A stretch of 64,000 bases of DNA from Amycolatopsis kentuckyensis (GCF_002155975.1 NZ_MUMI01000023.1:1-64000); one strand, 5' to 3'; shown: positions 1-9,763, numbered from the stretch's first letter. Program-made: numbers and translations. The notes: a model not told the origin generated them from the letters alone.

Positions 1-1440
1 CCGGACCCGGCGCGAAGCCTGGGTGCCCGACGCCGACCTGCGCGGCCTCCGGGACCTGCCGGTGGTGATCCTCGACGACGTCAAGGCCGCCGTCGCCGAA
101 CTCCGCGCGGAACCCACCCTCCACGTGCGGGTTCCCGACGGGCTGGGGAGCACCGCCGAGCCGGCCGACAGCTACTCCGCCGCCGTCGTCAACCACGGCA
201 GGTGTGGATCGACGGCGACCGCCGGACCGCACCGGACGGCTCGAGTTTCGCCTGGCAGCACTGGACCCACACGTTCGACCTCGCGATCGTCGCCGGGGAA
301 GGGGACTGGCGGGACGCCGGATTCCCGCGTGGCGCGCAGGAAGCCGCGCACCCGCTGCGAGCCCGTCCGGTGCCGCCCACCCCGGGCCCGCTGCCACCCG
401 CGCTGAGCCTGATCGCGGTCGAACCGGCCGAGGTCGTGCTGACGGCGGCGAAACCCGCGGGCAACCCCCTGGCTTCGGGTGCGGTGATCCCGCCGGCGGA
501 CGCGATCACCCTGCGGGTGTACGAATCGACCGGGTCGCCGGTCACGGCGTCCGTGGCGCTGCACGGCGGGATCCGGTCGGCCTGGCGGACCGATCTGCTC
601 GAAGAACGCGGCGAGCCGGTGACGGTCGACGACGGCCGCGCACACGTCGAGCTGGGTGCCGCCGACGTGGCCACTTTGCGGCTGGAACCCGTCATCCGGT
701 GGGGAACCGGCCGGGAAATCGCCACCGAACCCGTGCAGCCGGTCCCCACGCGGTACTGGCTGCACAACGAAGGTCCGGCGCCGGTCGGCAACCTGCCGGT
801 GAGCGTGCACGTGACGCCGACCCGGCTGAAGCTCGCCGACGGGCGGGCCCGGTTCGACGTCACGGTGAGCTGCAGCGGCCGCCCGGGCCGCGGCCGGGTC
901 GAACTGGAGCTGCCACCGGGGTGGCGGACCGGCCCGGCGCCGGAGCTGGACTACGACCTGCAGCCCGGAGAGCACGCGAAAACAGCGGTCGAAGTACAGG
1001 GCCCGGAGACGCCCGGCCGGTACCTGGTCGCCGCCCGGATTTCCGATGACGGCGGGCAAATCCTCGAAGACACGGCGGAAATCCTGGTCGGGGCGCCGCC
1101 ACCGCGGGACGACCTGGTCGACGTCGGACTCCCGCACGGGCCGATCACCCTCGGGCCGGGCGGGAGCGCCGAGTTGCCGGTGTCGTTGACGAACCTGGCC
1201 CAGAGCGAGATCCGGGGCGGGATCACCGCGATCAGCCCGTTCGGCACTTGGGCGGAGGCGGTGACGATCGGCCCGCGGGCCCAGCCGTTCCGGCTCGCCG
1301 CCGGCGCGAGCGGCACCGTGCCGCTCACCGTCCACGCGGGACACACCGCGCGGCCGGGCGCGCACTGGTGGGTCCTCGTCCGCGTGACCGCCCACGGCCG
1401 GCTCGCGTACAGCCCCGCCGTCGAAGTCCGGATCGAGTGA
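1..1440 (+). pseudogene. Frameshifted 3' part of a GH38-like alpha-mannosidase
   Basis: The left window edge cuts this gene. From about base 2 to 198 one frame reads like the C-terminal beta-sandwich of a family 38 glycosidase, ending in SYSAAVVNHG. From 202 onward the neighbouring frame continues with VWIDGDRRTAPDGSSFAWQH and runs to TGA at 1438-1440. From memory of the family, about 25-30 residues normally lie between these two motifs, so a small deletion with a frameshift at about 198-202 is the simplest reading. The last 200 residues look like an NPCBM-associated NEW3 beta-sandwich repeat region. Either the gene is broken or this is a sequencing or assembly error. The family is inferred from motif memory, so the substrate is uncertain. 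Confidence 0.5.
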
Positions 1441-1472
1441 ATTCGTCGAATTCACGGTATTTTCGCAAAATA
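1438..1472. repeat. Two short inverted repeats after the mannosidase remnant
   Basis: TGAATTC-GTC-GAATTCA (1438-1454) is a perfect 7+3+7 palindrome that includes the stop codon. It is followed by TATTTT-CGC-AAAATA (1458-1472). Both are A/T-rich against the local background and lie upstream of the PAP2 phosphatase gene. They may be regulatory or part of a weak terminator; I cannot tell which. Confidence 0.25.
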
Positions 1473-1596
1473 ACAGGTTACTGCCCGGCGAATTACTCCG
1501 GACGCTCCTTGACCGTGGTCTCCCGGGCGCTGATCATTCCCGCAGTGAATTCCCCGCGCGCATTTCCGCCGCGCGGGCCTTTCCCAGGAGAACCAG

Positions 1597-3444
1597 TTGA
1601 GCCTCGCTCCCTTGGACCGGCGAACCTTCCTGCGCTGGTCCGCGCTCGTCCCCACCGCCGCTGCCCTGCCCGCCGTGCTGGGCGTGCCCGCCTGGGCGGA
1701 GGAAGCGGCGTTCGTCGACTCCTACCGCACCAACATCCCGGCCAACCACACCCCGGAGACCAACGCGGCGGTGCGGATCCTGAGCGGGATGCAGCGGGTC
1801 TGGCGCACCGGATCCACTTGGGACAGTGGGGTCGTGCTCGACGCGGCGGTGCTGCGCGCGAACGTCCGGCACTGCGTCGCCGTCACCCGCGCCCGGACCG
1901 ACGCCGAGGCGAAGCGCGCGTTCGTCTACGACCGCCAGCACCAGTCCTACGCCGCCATCGGCGGCCTCGGCCCCCTGACCGACCTCTACCGCAGTGGGGC
2001 CAAGGCCGTCACGAGCATCACCGCCGCCCCCGACGGCACGCCGCCGGCGAAGATCGACGACGCCGTCCCGGCGAACGCCCCGGCGGGCTCGGCGCTCGGC
2101 GCCGGTGCGCACGACTCGGAGCTCGGCCTGGTGGCCACGCTCGTGGACACCGTCCGCGGCAACTTCGCCTCCGGCAACCCGAGCAAGGCCGCCTACCAGT
2201 ACCCGCGGCCGTGGCGGCTGACCGCCGACAGCCGGGTCGAGGACACCGGCCGGGTCGACGCCCTCGGGTTCCCGGTCTACCGGTCCGACGTGGTCGTCGC
2301 ACCGCAGCTGCTGCGGCAGCGCAGCACGACCCCGGCCGAAGACGGCGGCTACCCCAGCGGCCACACCAACGCGTTCCACCTGGCCTGCCTGGCACTGGCC
2401 TACGCGGTCCCGGAGCGGTTCCAGGAACTGGTGGCGCGGGCCTACGACCTGTCCGACACGCGGATCGTCGCCGGGATGCACTCGCCGGTGGACGTGATCA
2501 GCGGCCGGACCCTGGCCACCGCGCTCACCGCCGCGACGCTCGCCGACCCGGAGAACGCGGCGCTCAAGGCGGCGGCGCGCGAGCAGGCGCTGAAGTACTT
2601 CACCGCCAAGACCGGCACGACTCCCGACACGCTCTTCGCCCGGGCGCACACCGGCACCGACGAATACGGCGACCGCCGGGCCAACGCCGCGATGGTCGCG
2701 CGGCGGGCGACCTACGGCCTGCCGGACCGGGCCGCGCGCGCCGCGATGCGCGTCCCCAAGGGGGCCGAGGTGCTCCTGGAAACCCGCCTGCCGTACCTGG
2801 ACCCGGCGCAGCGGCGGGAAGTCCTGCGCACGACGGCGTTCCCGGGCGGGAACCCGCTGCTCGACGGCCCGGAGCTGTGGGGCAGGCTGAACCTCTTCGC
2901 CGCGGCCGACGGCTTCGGCGCGTTCGACGCCGGTGTCCGCGTCACGATGGACGCCGCGCGCGGCGGGTTCAGCGCGAACGACAGCTGGCGCAACGACATC
3001 GGCGGCGACGGCGGGCTCGTCAAGGCGGGCACCGGAACGCTGACGCTCGCCGGGGCCAACAGCTACCGTGGCGGCACCCGCGTCGAGGCGGGCACGCTGG
3101 TCGCGGCGGCGCCGGGCGCGCTCGGCACCGGCACCGTCGAGCTCGCCGGCGGTGTGCTGCGCGCGTCCGGTCTCCGCGCGGGCGGCTACCACCAGACCGG
3201 CGGCACGCTGTCCGTCGCCGCCGGGCCGGCCCTTCTCGTGCGCGGCGAGGCCACCCTCGAGCGCGGCAGCGTCCTGGAGCTCCGGGTCGACGGCTCCTGC
3301 CCGTGGCACGAGGTCGACGTCCTGCGCGCGCGGCGGCTGCGCGGCCGGTTCGCCGCCATCCGAGTCGACCGCCCGGGGTACCGGGTGGTTCCGCGTTACA
3401 CGTCCACCGGTTTGTCCGTCCGAATCCTGCGGGAGTTCTCGTGA
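1597..3444 (+). CDS. Tat-exported PAP2-family acid phosphatase with a PATR-like repeat tail
   Basis: A 615-residue protein starting at TTG, chosen because CAGGAG lies six bases upstream and it places a twin-arginine segment (RRTFLRW, residues 8-14) and an AWA|EE cleavage site (about 34) at the N terminus. All three signature motifs of class A acid phosphatases/PAP2 enzymes are visible: KX6RP (197-205), PSGH (253-256) and TRIVAGMHSPVD (288-299), which supply the phosphate-binding residues and the two catalytic histidines. It should hydrolyse phosphomonoesters outside the membrane. Residues about 470-520 (GTGTLTLAGANSYRGGT) match the passenger-associated repeat of Gram-negative autotransporters, but no barrel follows. 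The stop overlaps the next gene by four bases, so the two are probably co-translated. They may serve phosphate or lipid headgroup scavenging (inference). Confidence 0.85.
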   Translation: MSLAPLDRRTFLRWSALVPTAAALPAVLGVPAWAEEAAFVDSYRTNIPANHTPETNAAVRILSGMQRVWRTGSTWDSGVVLDAAVLRANVRHCVAVTRARTDAEAKRAFVYDRQHQSYAAIGGLGPLTDLYRSGAKAVTSITAAPDGTPPAKIDDAVPANAPAGSALGAGAHDSELGLVATLVDTVRGNFASGNPSKAAYQYPRPWRLTADSRVEDTGRVDALGFPVYRSDVVVAPQLLRQRSTTPAEDGGYPSGHTNAFHLACLALAYAVPERFQELVARAYDLSDTRIVAGMHSPVDVISGRTLATALTAATLADPENAALKAAAREQALKYFTAKTGTTPDTLFARAHTGTDEYGDRRANAAMVARRATYGLPDRAARAAMRVPKGAEVLLETRLPYLDPAQRREVLRTTAFPGGNPLLDGPELWGRLNLFAAADGFGAFDAGVRVTMDAARGGFSANDSWRNDIGGDGGLVKAGTGTLTLAGANSYRGGTRVEAGTLVAAAPGALGTGTVELAGGVLRASGLRAGGYHQTGGTLSVAAGPALLVRGEATLERGSVLELRVDGSCPWHEVDVLRARRLRGRFAAIRVDRPGYRVVPRYTSTGLSVRILREFS

Positions 3445-4769
3445 GAAAACGCATCGCCGCGTTGGCACTCGTCGCCGCGGCGTCCACTGTGGCCAGCCCG
3501 GCGGCCGCGCAGGCCGCCGACGGCGGCGGCAGCTTCTCGGTGCTGGCCTACAACGTCGCCGGCCTGCCCGAGAGCATCTCGAGCGCGCCGACGCCGCGTG
3601 ACCCCGCGACGACGGCGATCGGCCAGCGGCTCGGCCCCTACGACGTCGTCCACGTCGAGGAGGACTTCAACTACCACGCGAAGCTCTACGCGGCCGACCA
3701 GCACCCGTACCGCACGCCCACCAGCGGCGGCGCGGGGATCGGCAGCGGGCTGAACACGCTGTCCTCGCTGCCGTACGACGCCGACGACTTCGAGCGCGTC
3801 CGCTGGACGTCGTGCCAGCTCGACTCGGGCGACTGCCTGACCCCGAAGGGCTTCACCTTCATGCGGGTGCGGCTGGCCGAAGGCGTGTACGTCGACTTCT
3901 ACAACGCGCACACCAACGCCGGGACGAACGACGGCGACCAGGCCTCGCGGGCGTCGAACCTGGCGCAGCTGACCGCGTTCATCAAGGCGCACTCGGCGGG
4001 CAACGCGGTGGTCGTCATGGGCGACACCAACACGCGCTACACCCGCGCGGCCGACACGATCGCCCAGTTCGGGGCGGACAACGGCCTCACCGACGCATGG
4101 GTCAAGCTCGTGCGCGGCGGGGTCGCGCCGGCCCCGGGCAGCCCGGCGCTGGTGTGCGACCCGGCCGCGGTCACCAACGACTGCGAGGTCGTCGACAAGG
4201 TGCTCTACCGCAGCAGCAAGCTCGTGAACCTCGACGCGACCTTCTACAACAACGAGCACGCGAAGTTCCTCGACGACCAGGGCCGGATGCTGTCCGACCA
4301 CGACCCGATCACCGTGCGCTTCACCTGGACGCGCAACCCGGCGCTGCAGCTGTCGGAGCAGTACGGCGGCCCGCACGGCGACTACTTCACCGACGTCCCC
4401 GCGGTGCCCGCGGGGGCCCGGGTGCGGACGCTGTCGCTGCGCAGCGGCAGCCGCGTCGACCAGGTCGGGGTGACCCTGGAGAACGGCACCACCCTGACCC
4501 ACGGCGGCACGGGCGGGACGGCGGCGTCGCTCACCCTGGGCACCGGCGAGTACGTCACGACGGCGACCCTGTGCCAGGGCAAGTACAGCAACACGACCCG
4601 GATCTTCTCGGCCCGGTTCACCACCAACCTCGGCCGCGTCCTCGCCGGCGGCTCGACCACCGGTGACTGCGTGACCCGCACGGCCCCGGACGGCTGGCAG
4701 ATCGCCGGCTTCCACGGGCGCACCGGCGCCGAGGTCGACAAGGTGGGCTTCGTCTACACGCAGCGGTAA
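3441..4769 (+). CDS. Secreted endonuclease/exonuclease/phosphatase-family protein with C-terminal jacalin-like lectin domain
   Basis: A 442-residue protein starting at GTG within the GTGA overlap with the PAP2 gene; GGGAG lies five bases upstream. A Sec signal peptide covers about residues 1-26 (AQA|AD). The EEP fold is marked by SVLAYNVAGLPE (about 33-44), HVEEDF, GDTNTRY and SDHDPI, the last carrying the Asp-His pair that ends the EEP active site. The family includes sphingomyelinases and DNases, and the secreted form with a lectin domain suggests a phosphodiesterase acting on lipid headgroups or nucleic acid. From about residue 330 the repeats (GVTLENGTTLTHGGTGG, VGFVYTQR) fit a jacalin-like lectin. 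The gene ends inside the 3' end of the convergent pseudokinase gene. Confidence 0.8.
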   Translation: MRKRIAALALVAAASTVASPAAAQAADGGGSFSVLAYNVAGLPESISSAPTPRDPATTAIGQRLGPYDVVHVEEDFNYHAKLYAADQHPYRTPTSGGAGIGSGLNTLSSLPYDADDFERVRWTSCQLDSGDCLTPKGFTFMRVRLAEGVYVDFYNAHTNAGTNDGDQASRASNLAQLTAFIKAHSAGNAVVVMGDTNTRYTRAADTIAQFGADNGLTDAWVKLVRGGVAPAPGSPALVCDPAAVTNDCEVVDKVLYRSSKLVNLDATFYNNEHAKFLDDQGRMLSDHDPITVRFTWTRNPALQLSEQYGGPHGDYFTDVPAVPAGARVRTLSLRSGSRVDQVGVTLENGTTLTHGGTGGTAASLTLGTGEYVTTATLCQGKYSNTTRIFSARFTTNLGRVLAGGSTTGDCVTRTAPDGWQIAGFHGRTGAEVDKVGFVYTQR

Positions 4770-5449
4770 TCGGCGGCGAGCCGTCGAGGCGCCCCGCGGT
4801 CCGGTGTTCCCGGACGGCGGGGCGTCACGCCGTTCAGCAGCTCTTCGGCGGCGGCCATGGTGGGCCGCGCGTTGGGGTCGGGGTGCAGCAGCCGCAGCAC
4901 GGCCTCGGTGAGCGGGTGGCGCTGCTCGCCGTCCACCGCGGCGTAGAGGGTGGCGCCGAGGGAGTACACCTCGGCCGGGAAGTCGGGGAAGCCGCCGTCG
5001 AGCACCTCGGGGGCGAGGAAGGCGCGCAGGGCGTTCCCGCCGCTCACGATCCCGGCGTGGCCCTCGGCGGAGACGACGACGTGGTCCGGATCGACGGCGG
5101 CGTGCAGGACGCCTTCGTCGTGCGCGGCGGCCAGAGCGGCGGCCAGCTGGGCACCGAACCGGGCGACGAGCCCGGGGGCGAGCGTGCCGTGTTCGTCGAG
5201 CAGCTCGGTCAGCGTCCGCGCCCCGGGGTACTCGAGCACGAGGTAGGTGGTGCTGTCGTCGTCGACGACGTCACAGATGGCCGCCCGCGGCGCGGGGATG
5301 GCGGGCACCGCGGGCGGCTCGTCGAACAACGGCTTGACGGCGACGATCCGGTCGAGCCGTTCGTCCTGGGCGTGCCAGACCACGGTGCTCGGCCCGGCCG
5401 GGCCGAGCAGGCGGTACCGGTCGCCGATCAGTGTCCCTTCGCGCGCCAC
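4754..5449 (-). CDS. Small serine/threonine kinase-like protein, probable pseudokinase
   Basis: A 231-residue protein reading like the core of a Hanks-type kinase: RYRLLGPAG in place of the glycine loop, VAVKPLF with Lys39, and LAPEVLDGG (APE motif, about 145-153). The catalytic loop is lost: the HRD position reads HAAVD (116-120) and the DFG position reads SGG (136-138), so catalytic and metal-binding aspartates are both missing. It has no membrane segment and is much shorter than the 350-600 residues of typical actinobacterial kinases. It is probably an ATP-binding or scaffold protein that cannot phosphorylate. Its 3' end overlaps the convergent EEP gene by 16 bases. No partner is obvious. 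Confidence 0.7.
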   Translation of the reverse strand: MAREGTLIGDRYRLLGPAGPSTVVWHAQDERLDRIVAVKPLFDEPPAVPAIPAPRAAICDVVDDDSTTYLVLEYPGARTLTELLDEHGTLAPGLVARFGAQLAAALAAAHDEGVLHAAVDPDHVVVSAEGHAGIVSGGNALRAFLAPEVLDGGFPDFPAEVYSLGATLYAAVDGEQRHPLTEAVLRLLHPDPNARPTMAAAEELLNGVTPRRPGTPDRGAPRRLAADYRCV

Positions 5450-5545
5450 GTCGCCGTCCCTCCGTGTCGTCCACCGTCCTGCTGGGAGATACGGCCGGAA
5501 AGCGGATCCGGTTCGCTTGATCGACTCGATTTCCCCCAGCCGGGT

Positions 5546-5582
5546 GGACCGGCGCCCCGGGACGGCCCCGGGGCGCCGGTCC
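5546..5582 (-). terminator. Strong hairpin terminator downstream of the double-GH43 gene
   Basis: A perfect 16-bp stem (arms 5546-5561 and 5567-5582) with a 5-base loop starts seven bases past the stop codon of the minus-strand GH43 gene. There is no clear T-tract, which is common in actinobacteria. Confidence 0.7.
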
Positions 5583-5588
5583 GGGCGC

Positions 5589-8500
5589 CTACTTCAGCGG
5601 CCGCACGCTCCCCAGCGTCGGCACCACCTTCGCGATGGTCCCGTCCGCACCGAACCGCAGCCGGTCGATCGTCACCTCCCGGTGCGTGCCGTCCCCACCG
5701 GGGATCGCGAACCGGTGGTAGGCGATGTACCACTCGTCCTTGCCCGGCACCTGCACGATGCTGTGGTGCCCCGGGCCCAGGATCCCGAGCGACGGGTCCT
5801 TCTCCAGGATCACGCCCCGGTTCACCAGCCCGGCGCCCAGCGGGCTGGTGGCGGTCGCGTAGCCGACGCGGTAGTTCTCGCTGCCCGTGTCGTCGATGGA
5901 CCACGTCAGGTGGTACACGCCGGCCCGCTTGGTCATGAACAGCCCCTCGCGGAAGCCGTCGAGGCCGGTCAGGCGGGTGATCTTCGCCGGGTCGTACGAC
6001 GTCAGGTCCGGGTTCAGCGGCACCACGTAGGCGCTGCCGTTGCCCCAGTACAGGTACGTCTGCCCGTCGTCGTCGGTGAACACCGCCGGGTCGATCGCCT
6101 GGCCGCCCGCCGGGTTGGCCGCGACCAGCGGCTTGCCCAGCACGTCGGTGAAGTGGCCGGTGGGGGAGTCGGACACCGCGACGCCGATCTTGGCGTCCGC
6201 GCAGAAGTAGAAGTAGTACTTCCCGTTCTTCTCGGTGATGGTCGGCGCCCACGCCCGGCTGTCCGCCCAGGACACGTCCGGGCCGAGGTCGAGGATCTTC
6301 GGGTGCCGCGTCCAGGTGACGAGGTCCTTGCTGGACCAGGCGTCGAACGACGTGCCCGACCAGCCGGGGTAGCCGTCCGTCGTGGCGTAGATGTAGTACG
6401 TGTCGCCGAAGCGGACGATGTTCGGGTCCGCGTTGAAGCCGGGCAGGACCGGGCTGTTCATCACCACCGCGCTGACCGTCCACGTCCGCCGCTGCCAGCC
6501 GGCGCCGACGACCGAATAGCCGACCGGGCCGGTGAAGTCCTGCCGCGAACCGTTGTGGGGAAACACCTGCGTCCCGTCGGCCACCTGCAGCACCGGCGCG
6601 AGCCGCCGCACGTCCGTGCCCGGCTTCACCGGCAGGACGATCGTGCCCTTCGCGCTGTCGACGATCGCCGGCACCTTGAGGGAATCGAGGGTCACCGAGC
6701 CGACGGCCGTCTCGTTGCCCGGCGCGCCGAGCACCTCCTTGGCCGTCAGGCCGCGGTTCCACACGGTGAACCGCCGCATCTTGCCCTGGAAGTACTTGTC
6801 GGCGCCGTAGGCCGACCGCCCGAGGTAGTTCGACGTCGTGATGCCCGCCCCGAGGTCGCCGGGCTTCGCCGTGACACCGTCCACACGGGCCACTTCGACG
6901 CCGTTGTCGTAGAGGCGTGCCGTGCCGTTCGCCAAGGTGTACGTCAGCGTGTGCCAGGCCCCGCGGGTGAGCGCCCGCTTGCTGTCGGCGTTCTCCTCGG
7001 TCGACCAGTTGCCCGCGGCGATCGCGGCCCGGTAGGTGTCCCCGGTGGCGAACAGGTAGCCGTCACCGACGTTGTTCGTGCTGTTGCCCAGGTTCCACAG
7101 GAAGTACGGCGTCTGCTGGCCGGGGTCGACCCACACCTGCGCCGACACCGTGATCCCGCTCAGGCCGCTCATCAGGTTGTTCGGCAGGGCGACGTAGCCG
7201 TCCTTGCCCGCGAAGGCGAGCCCGTCCGCCGAGCGCGTGACACCGCCGTGCATCGAGGCGTCCCGCCCGTTCCCGGAGACGTCGGTGACGGTGTCGCCCC
7301 GGCCCGCCGCCGTGAGGTCGTAGTCGGCGACGACGCCCTTCGCGTCGGCGCTGACCGGCGGCGGCCCCTGCCGCAGCCGGGCGAGCTCCGCCTTGGTCAC
7401 CGGCAGCACCGTGCCGTGGCGCGGGCTCTTCGGGAGCTGGTACTCGGCCGGGATCGTCCAGTTCGGCTTGGCGAGCGAGTCGGTGACGAACGGGACGTAA
7501 CCGCGCCGGGGCGTCTCGTCCATGAAGGCGTAGAACTTGCTGCCGTCATTGGACTTGAACGCCGTCGGGCCTTCCACCCAGTCCGTGCCGAGCTTCGTGC
7601 GGATGCAGTCGCTGACCAGCTCCCAGTTGCGCGGCTTCGTCGTCGGGAGGTCGACCGCGCGCAGGTTCTTCGACCGCTCGAGCACGATGTCGCGCTCGCA
7701 GGAGCCGATCACCTTGCCGTCGGTGGTCAGCCGGTAGTAGTAGTCGCCGTCCTTGATGACGGTGGAGTCGATGACGCCTTCGCCGGGGTCGTTCCACACC
7801 TGGGGCTTGCTGAACGTCCGGAAGTCGCGGGTGGTCGCGTACATCATCCGCGGGTACGTCGCGCCGGTGTGGTTGACGTCCGTGGGGGCGTACGGGCTGG
7901 TGGCCCAGTAGACGACGTACGCGCCGATCGTCGGGTCGTAGGTCGCCTCGGGCGCCCAGGTCATGCCGGCCGTGTCGTCGGAGACCCGGACGTGCCGCTG
8001 GTTCGACCAGGTCACCAGGTCGGTCGACTCCCAGATCTCCAGGTACTGGCTGCCGTGGCGCTGCGCCTGGTCCCAGCCGCGGCCGTCGTTGATCTGCAGG
8101 TCGGTGGCGACGATGTAGAACCGGTCGCCTTCCGGGCTGCGGACGATGAACGGGTCGCGCACGCCGGTCTCGCCGTAGTTCGAGCGCAGGACCGGACGGC
8201 CGCCGTTGAGCTCGTCCCAGTGCAGCGGGTCGTTCCCGCGGCTGGCCGCGAAGTGGATCTGCTCGGTGTCCTGCGTCGCCTCCCCGGTGAAGTAGGCGAA
8301 CATGTAGCCCTCGAGCGCTTCCTTCTTCGGCAGCGGCAGGACGGTGAGGGTGAAGGAACGCTCCGCCGTCGCGTGGCCCTTCGTCGCGCGGACCGTGAGA
8401 TGCGCCTTCGCCGGTCGCGCACCGGCCGCGGGCCGGGTGACCTCGCCGGTGGCGGTGACGACGCGGGGATCCTGGCTGCGCCAGGTCAGCGTGACGTCGC

Positions 8501-9638
8501 GGGCGCCCTTGACCGGCAGCGTGATGTTGCCGCGGATCGCGTCCTGATCCGGGAGGACGATGTCCTTGAGCGCGTTGTCGACCTTCTGCCGGTCGGTGAT
8601 GTCCTGCAGCACGGTGACGGTGAAGGAGCGGCTCGCGCTCTGGCCGGCGTAGGAGACGGCCGCGGTCAGGGTCACCTTCGCGTCGCCGGCGCCGGGCGCG
8701 GGCCGCGTCACCACGCCGGTCGCGGACACCACGGCCGGGTTGCTCGACGTCCAGGCGATCGCCGAGCCGCCGGGGCCCGTCCTGGGCAGGGTGAGGTTGT
8801 CGGTGACGGCGGAGGTGTCGCCGAGGTCGAGGGCGGCCGCGTCGGCCGTCGCGCGCCCGGCGGCGGTGCGCTCGCCGAGGGCGCGGGCTTCGTCGGCGGT
8901 CACCGCGCGGTCGTAGACGCGGAAGTCGCGGACGCTGCCCTTGAGGTACTTGTCGCCGTCGTAGACCGACCGGCCCAGGTAGTCGGCGGTCGTGGTGCCG
9001 CCGCCGATCGAGCCGGGCGTGATCGTGACGCCGGTCTTGCGGGCGGCCTCGATCCCGTCCTCGTACAGGACCGCGGTCCCGCCGCCGAGGGTGTAGGTGA
9101 TCGTGCGCCAGCTGCCGCGCGCGAGGTTGCGGCCCGCGTCCGCGGTCTGTTCGGTGGCCCAGTTGCCGGAGGCGATCGAGCCGCGGAAGGAGTCGCCGGT
9201 GGTGAACAGGTAGCCGTTCCCGGCGCCGCCGGTCGTGTTGCCGAAGCCCCACAGGAAGTACGGCGTGCCCTGGTCGGCCGCGACGTTCACCTGAACCGAA
9301 ACCGTGATGTCCGTGAGATCCCGCATGAGGTTGTCCGGCAGGCGGACGTGCCCGTTCGTGCCGCCCAGCCGCAGCCCTTCGTCGCCCTGCCACGTGGTGT
9401 CACCGCTGACGGTGGCGGCACGTCCGTGCCCCGACGCATCGGGCACGGACGTGCCGGAGTCGCCGGTGAGGTCGTAGCGGACGACCAGGCCGTCGTCCAG
9501 GGTCGCCGCGTGGCCGGAAGCGGCCCAGACGGTGGTCGACGCCGCGGCGACGGCGAGGGTGGCGAGGACCGCGGTCAGCGGGCGGGACCGCCGGAAGAAC
9601 TTCGGCGACGACGTCGTCGCCGAGAGTCGAACGGGCAT
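5589..9638 (-). CDS. Large secreted glycosidase with two GH43 domains, two LamG domains and Ig-like linkers
   Basis: A 1349-residue protein. The ATG at 9638 is chosen because GGAG lies seven bases upstream and it gives a signal peptide directly (FFRRSRPLTAVLATLAVAAA, then GHA|AT). Order: LamG/concanavalin-like domain (about 44-250), two Ig-like segments ending SFTVTVL (about 265-420), first GH43 propeller (about 425-760; GVRDPFIV, WAPEATYDP and VEGPTAF, giving candidate catalytic Asp and Glu), second LamG (about 770-960), a linker domain, and second GH43 (about 1045-1349; GFNADPNIV, WAPTIT, AIDPAVF, FREGLFM). GH43 enzymes cleave arabinosyl, xylosyl or galactosyl linkages, and two dissimilar units in one chain suggest sequential attack on a branched arabinan-type glycan (inference). 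It is divergent from the other GH43 genes and shares their operator type. Confidence 0.88.
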   Translation of the reverse strand: MPVRLSATTSSPKFFRRSRPLTAVLATLAVAAASTTVWAASGHAATLDDGLVVRYDLTGDSGTSVPDASGHGRAATVSGDTTWQGDEGLRLGGTNGHVRLPDNLMRDLTDITVSVQVNVAADQGTPYFLWGFGNTTGGAGNGYLFTTGDSFRGSIASGNWATEQTADAGRNLARGSWRTITYTLGGGTAVLYEDGIEAARKTGVTITPGSIGGGTTTADYLGRSVYDGDKYLKGSVRDFRVYDRAVTADEARALGERTAAGRATADAAALDLGDTSAVTDNLTLPRTGPGGSAIAWTSSNPAVVSATGVVTRPAPGAGDAKVTLTAAVSYAGQSASRSFTVTVLQDITDRQKVDNALKDIVLPDQDAIRGNITLPVKGARDVTLTWRSQDPRVVTATGEVTRPAAGARPAKAHLTVRATKGHATAERSFTLTVLPLPKKEALEGYMFAYFTGEATQDTEQIHFAASRGNDPLHWDELNGGRPVLRSNYGETGVRDPFIVRSPEGDRFYIVATDLQINDGRGWDQAQRHGSQYLEIWESTDLVTWSNQRHVRVSDDTAGMTWAPEATYDPTIGAYVVYWATSPYAPTDVNHTGATYPRMMYATTRDFRTFSKPQVWNDPGEGVIDSTVIKDGDYYYRLTTDGKVIGSCERDIVLERSKNLRAVDLPTTKPRNWELVSDCIRTKLGTDWVEGPTAFKSNDGSKFYAFMDETPRRGYVPFVTDSLAKPNWTIPAEYQLPKSPRHGTVLPVTKAELARLRQGPPPVSADAKGVVADYDLTAAGRGDTVTDVSGNGRDASMHGGVTRSADGLAFAGKDGYVALPNNLMSGLSGITVSAQVWVDPGQQTPYFLWNLGNSTNNVGDGYLFATGDTYRAAIAAGNWSTEENADSKRALTRGAWHTLTYTLANGTARLYDNGVEVARVDGVTAKPGDLGAGITTSNYLGRSAYGADKYFQGKMRRFTVWNRGLTAKEVLGAPGNETAVGSVTLDSLKVPAIVDSAKGTIVLPVKPGTDVRRLAPVLQVADGTQVFPHNGSRQDFTGPVGYSVVGAGWQRRTWTVSAVVMNSPVLPGFNADPNIVRFGDTYYIYATTDGYPGWSGTSFDAWSSKDLVTWTRHPKILDLGPDVSWADSRAWAPTITEKNGKYYFYFCADAKIGVAVSDSPTGHFTDVLGKPLVAANPAGGQAIDPAVFTDDDGQTYLYWGNGSAYVVPLNPDLTSYDPAKITRLTGLDGFREGLFMTKRAGVYHLTWSIDDTGSENYRVGYATATSPLGAGLVNRGVILEKDPSLGILGPGHHSIVQVPGKDEWYIAYHRFAIPGGDGTHREVTIDRLRFGADGTIAKVVPTLGSVRPLK

Positions 9639-9725
9639 ACCGGTTCTCCAGGAGGTGGGCGCCGACGGCGCGGGAAAAGGTGATGCGGCTGATTCCGGGA
9701 CCTGGGAACGGTCGCCGGGCGCGGA

Positions 9726-9763
9726 GTGAGCGCTAACATAGCTGCCCATCCCCGCGGGGTCAA
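9726..9763 (-). promoter_or_regulatory. Promoter of the double-GH43 gene with overlapping LacI-family operator
   Basis: On the minus strand, TTGACC (9763-9758) and TATGTT (9740-9735) are 17 bp apart. The -10 overlaps a GTTAGCGCTCAC operator (9737-9726), one base off the palindrome found at the divergent promoter. A bound repressor would cover the -10 element and start site. The start codon is about 90 bases downstream. Confidence 0.7.

Noticed and set aside
2998-3160. PAP2 protein as a type V autotransporter
   Set aside because: Only one or two passenger-type repeats are present, there is no C-terminal beta-barrel, and the host appears to be an actinobacterium.
5428-9683. Very long open frames opposite the GH43 gene
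   Set aside because: They lack ribosome-binding sites and coherent domains, and translate to Arg/Pro/Gly-rich or valine-rich strings typical of antisense frames in high-GC genes.
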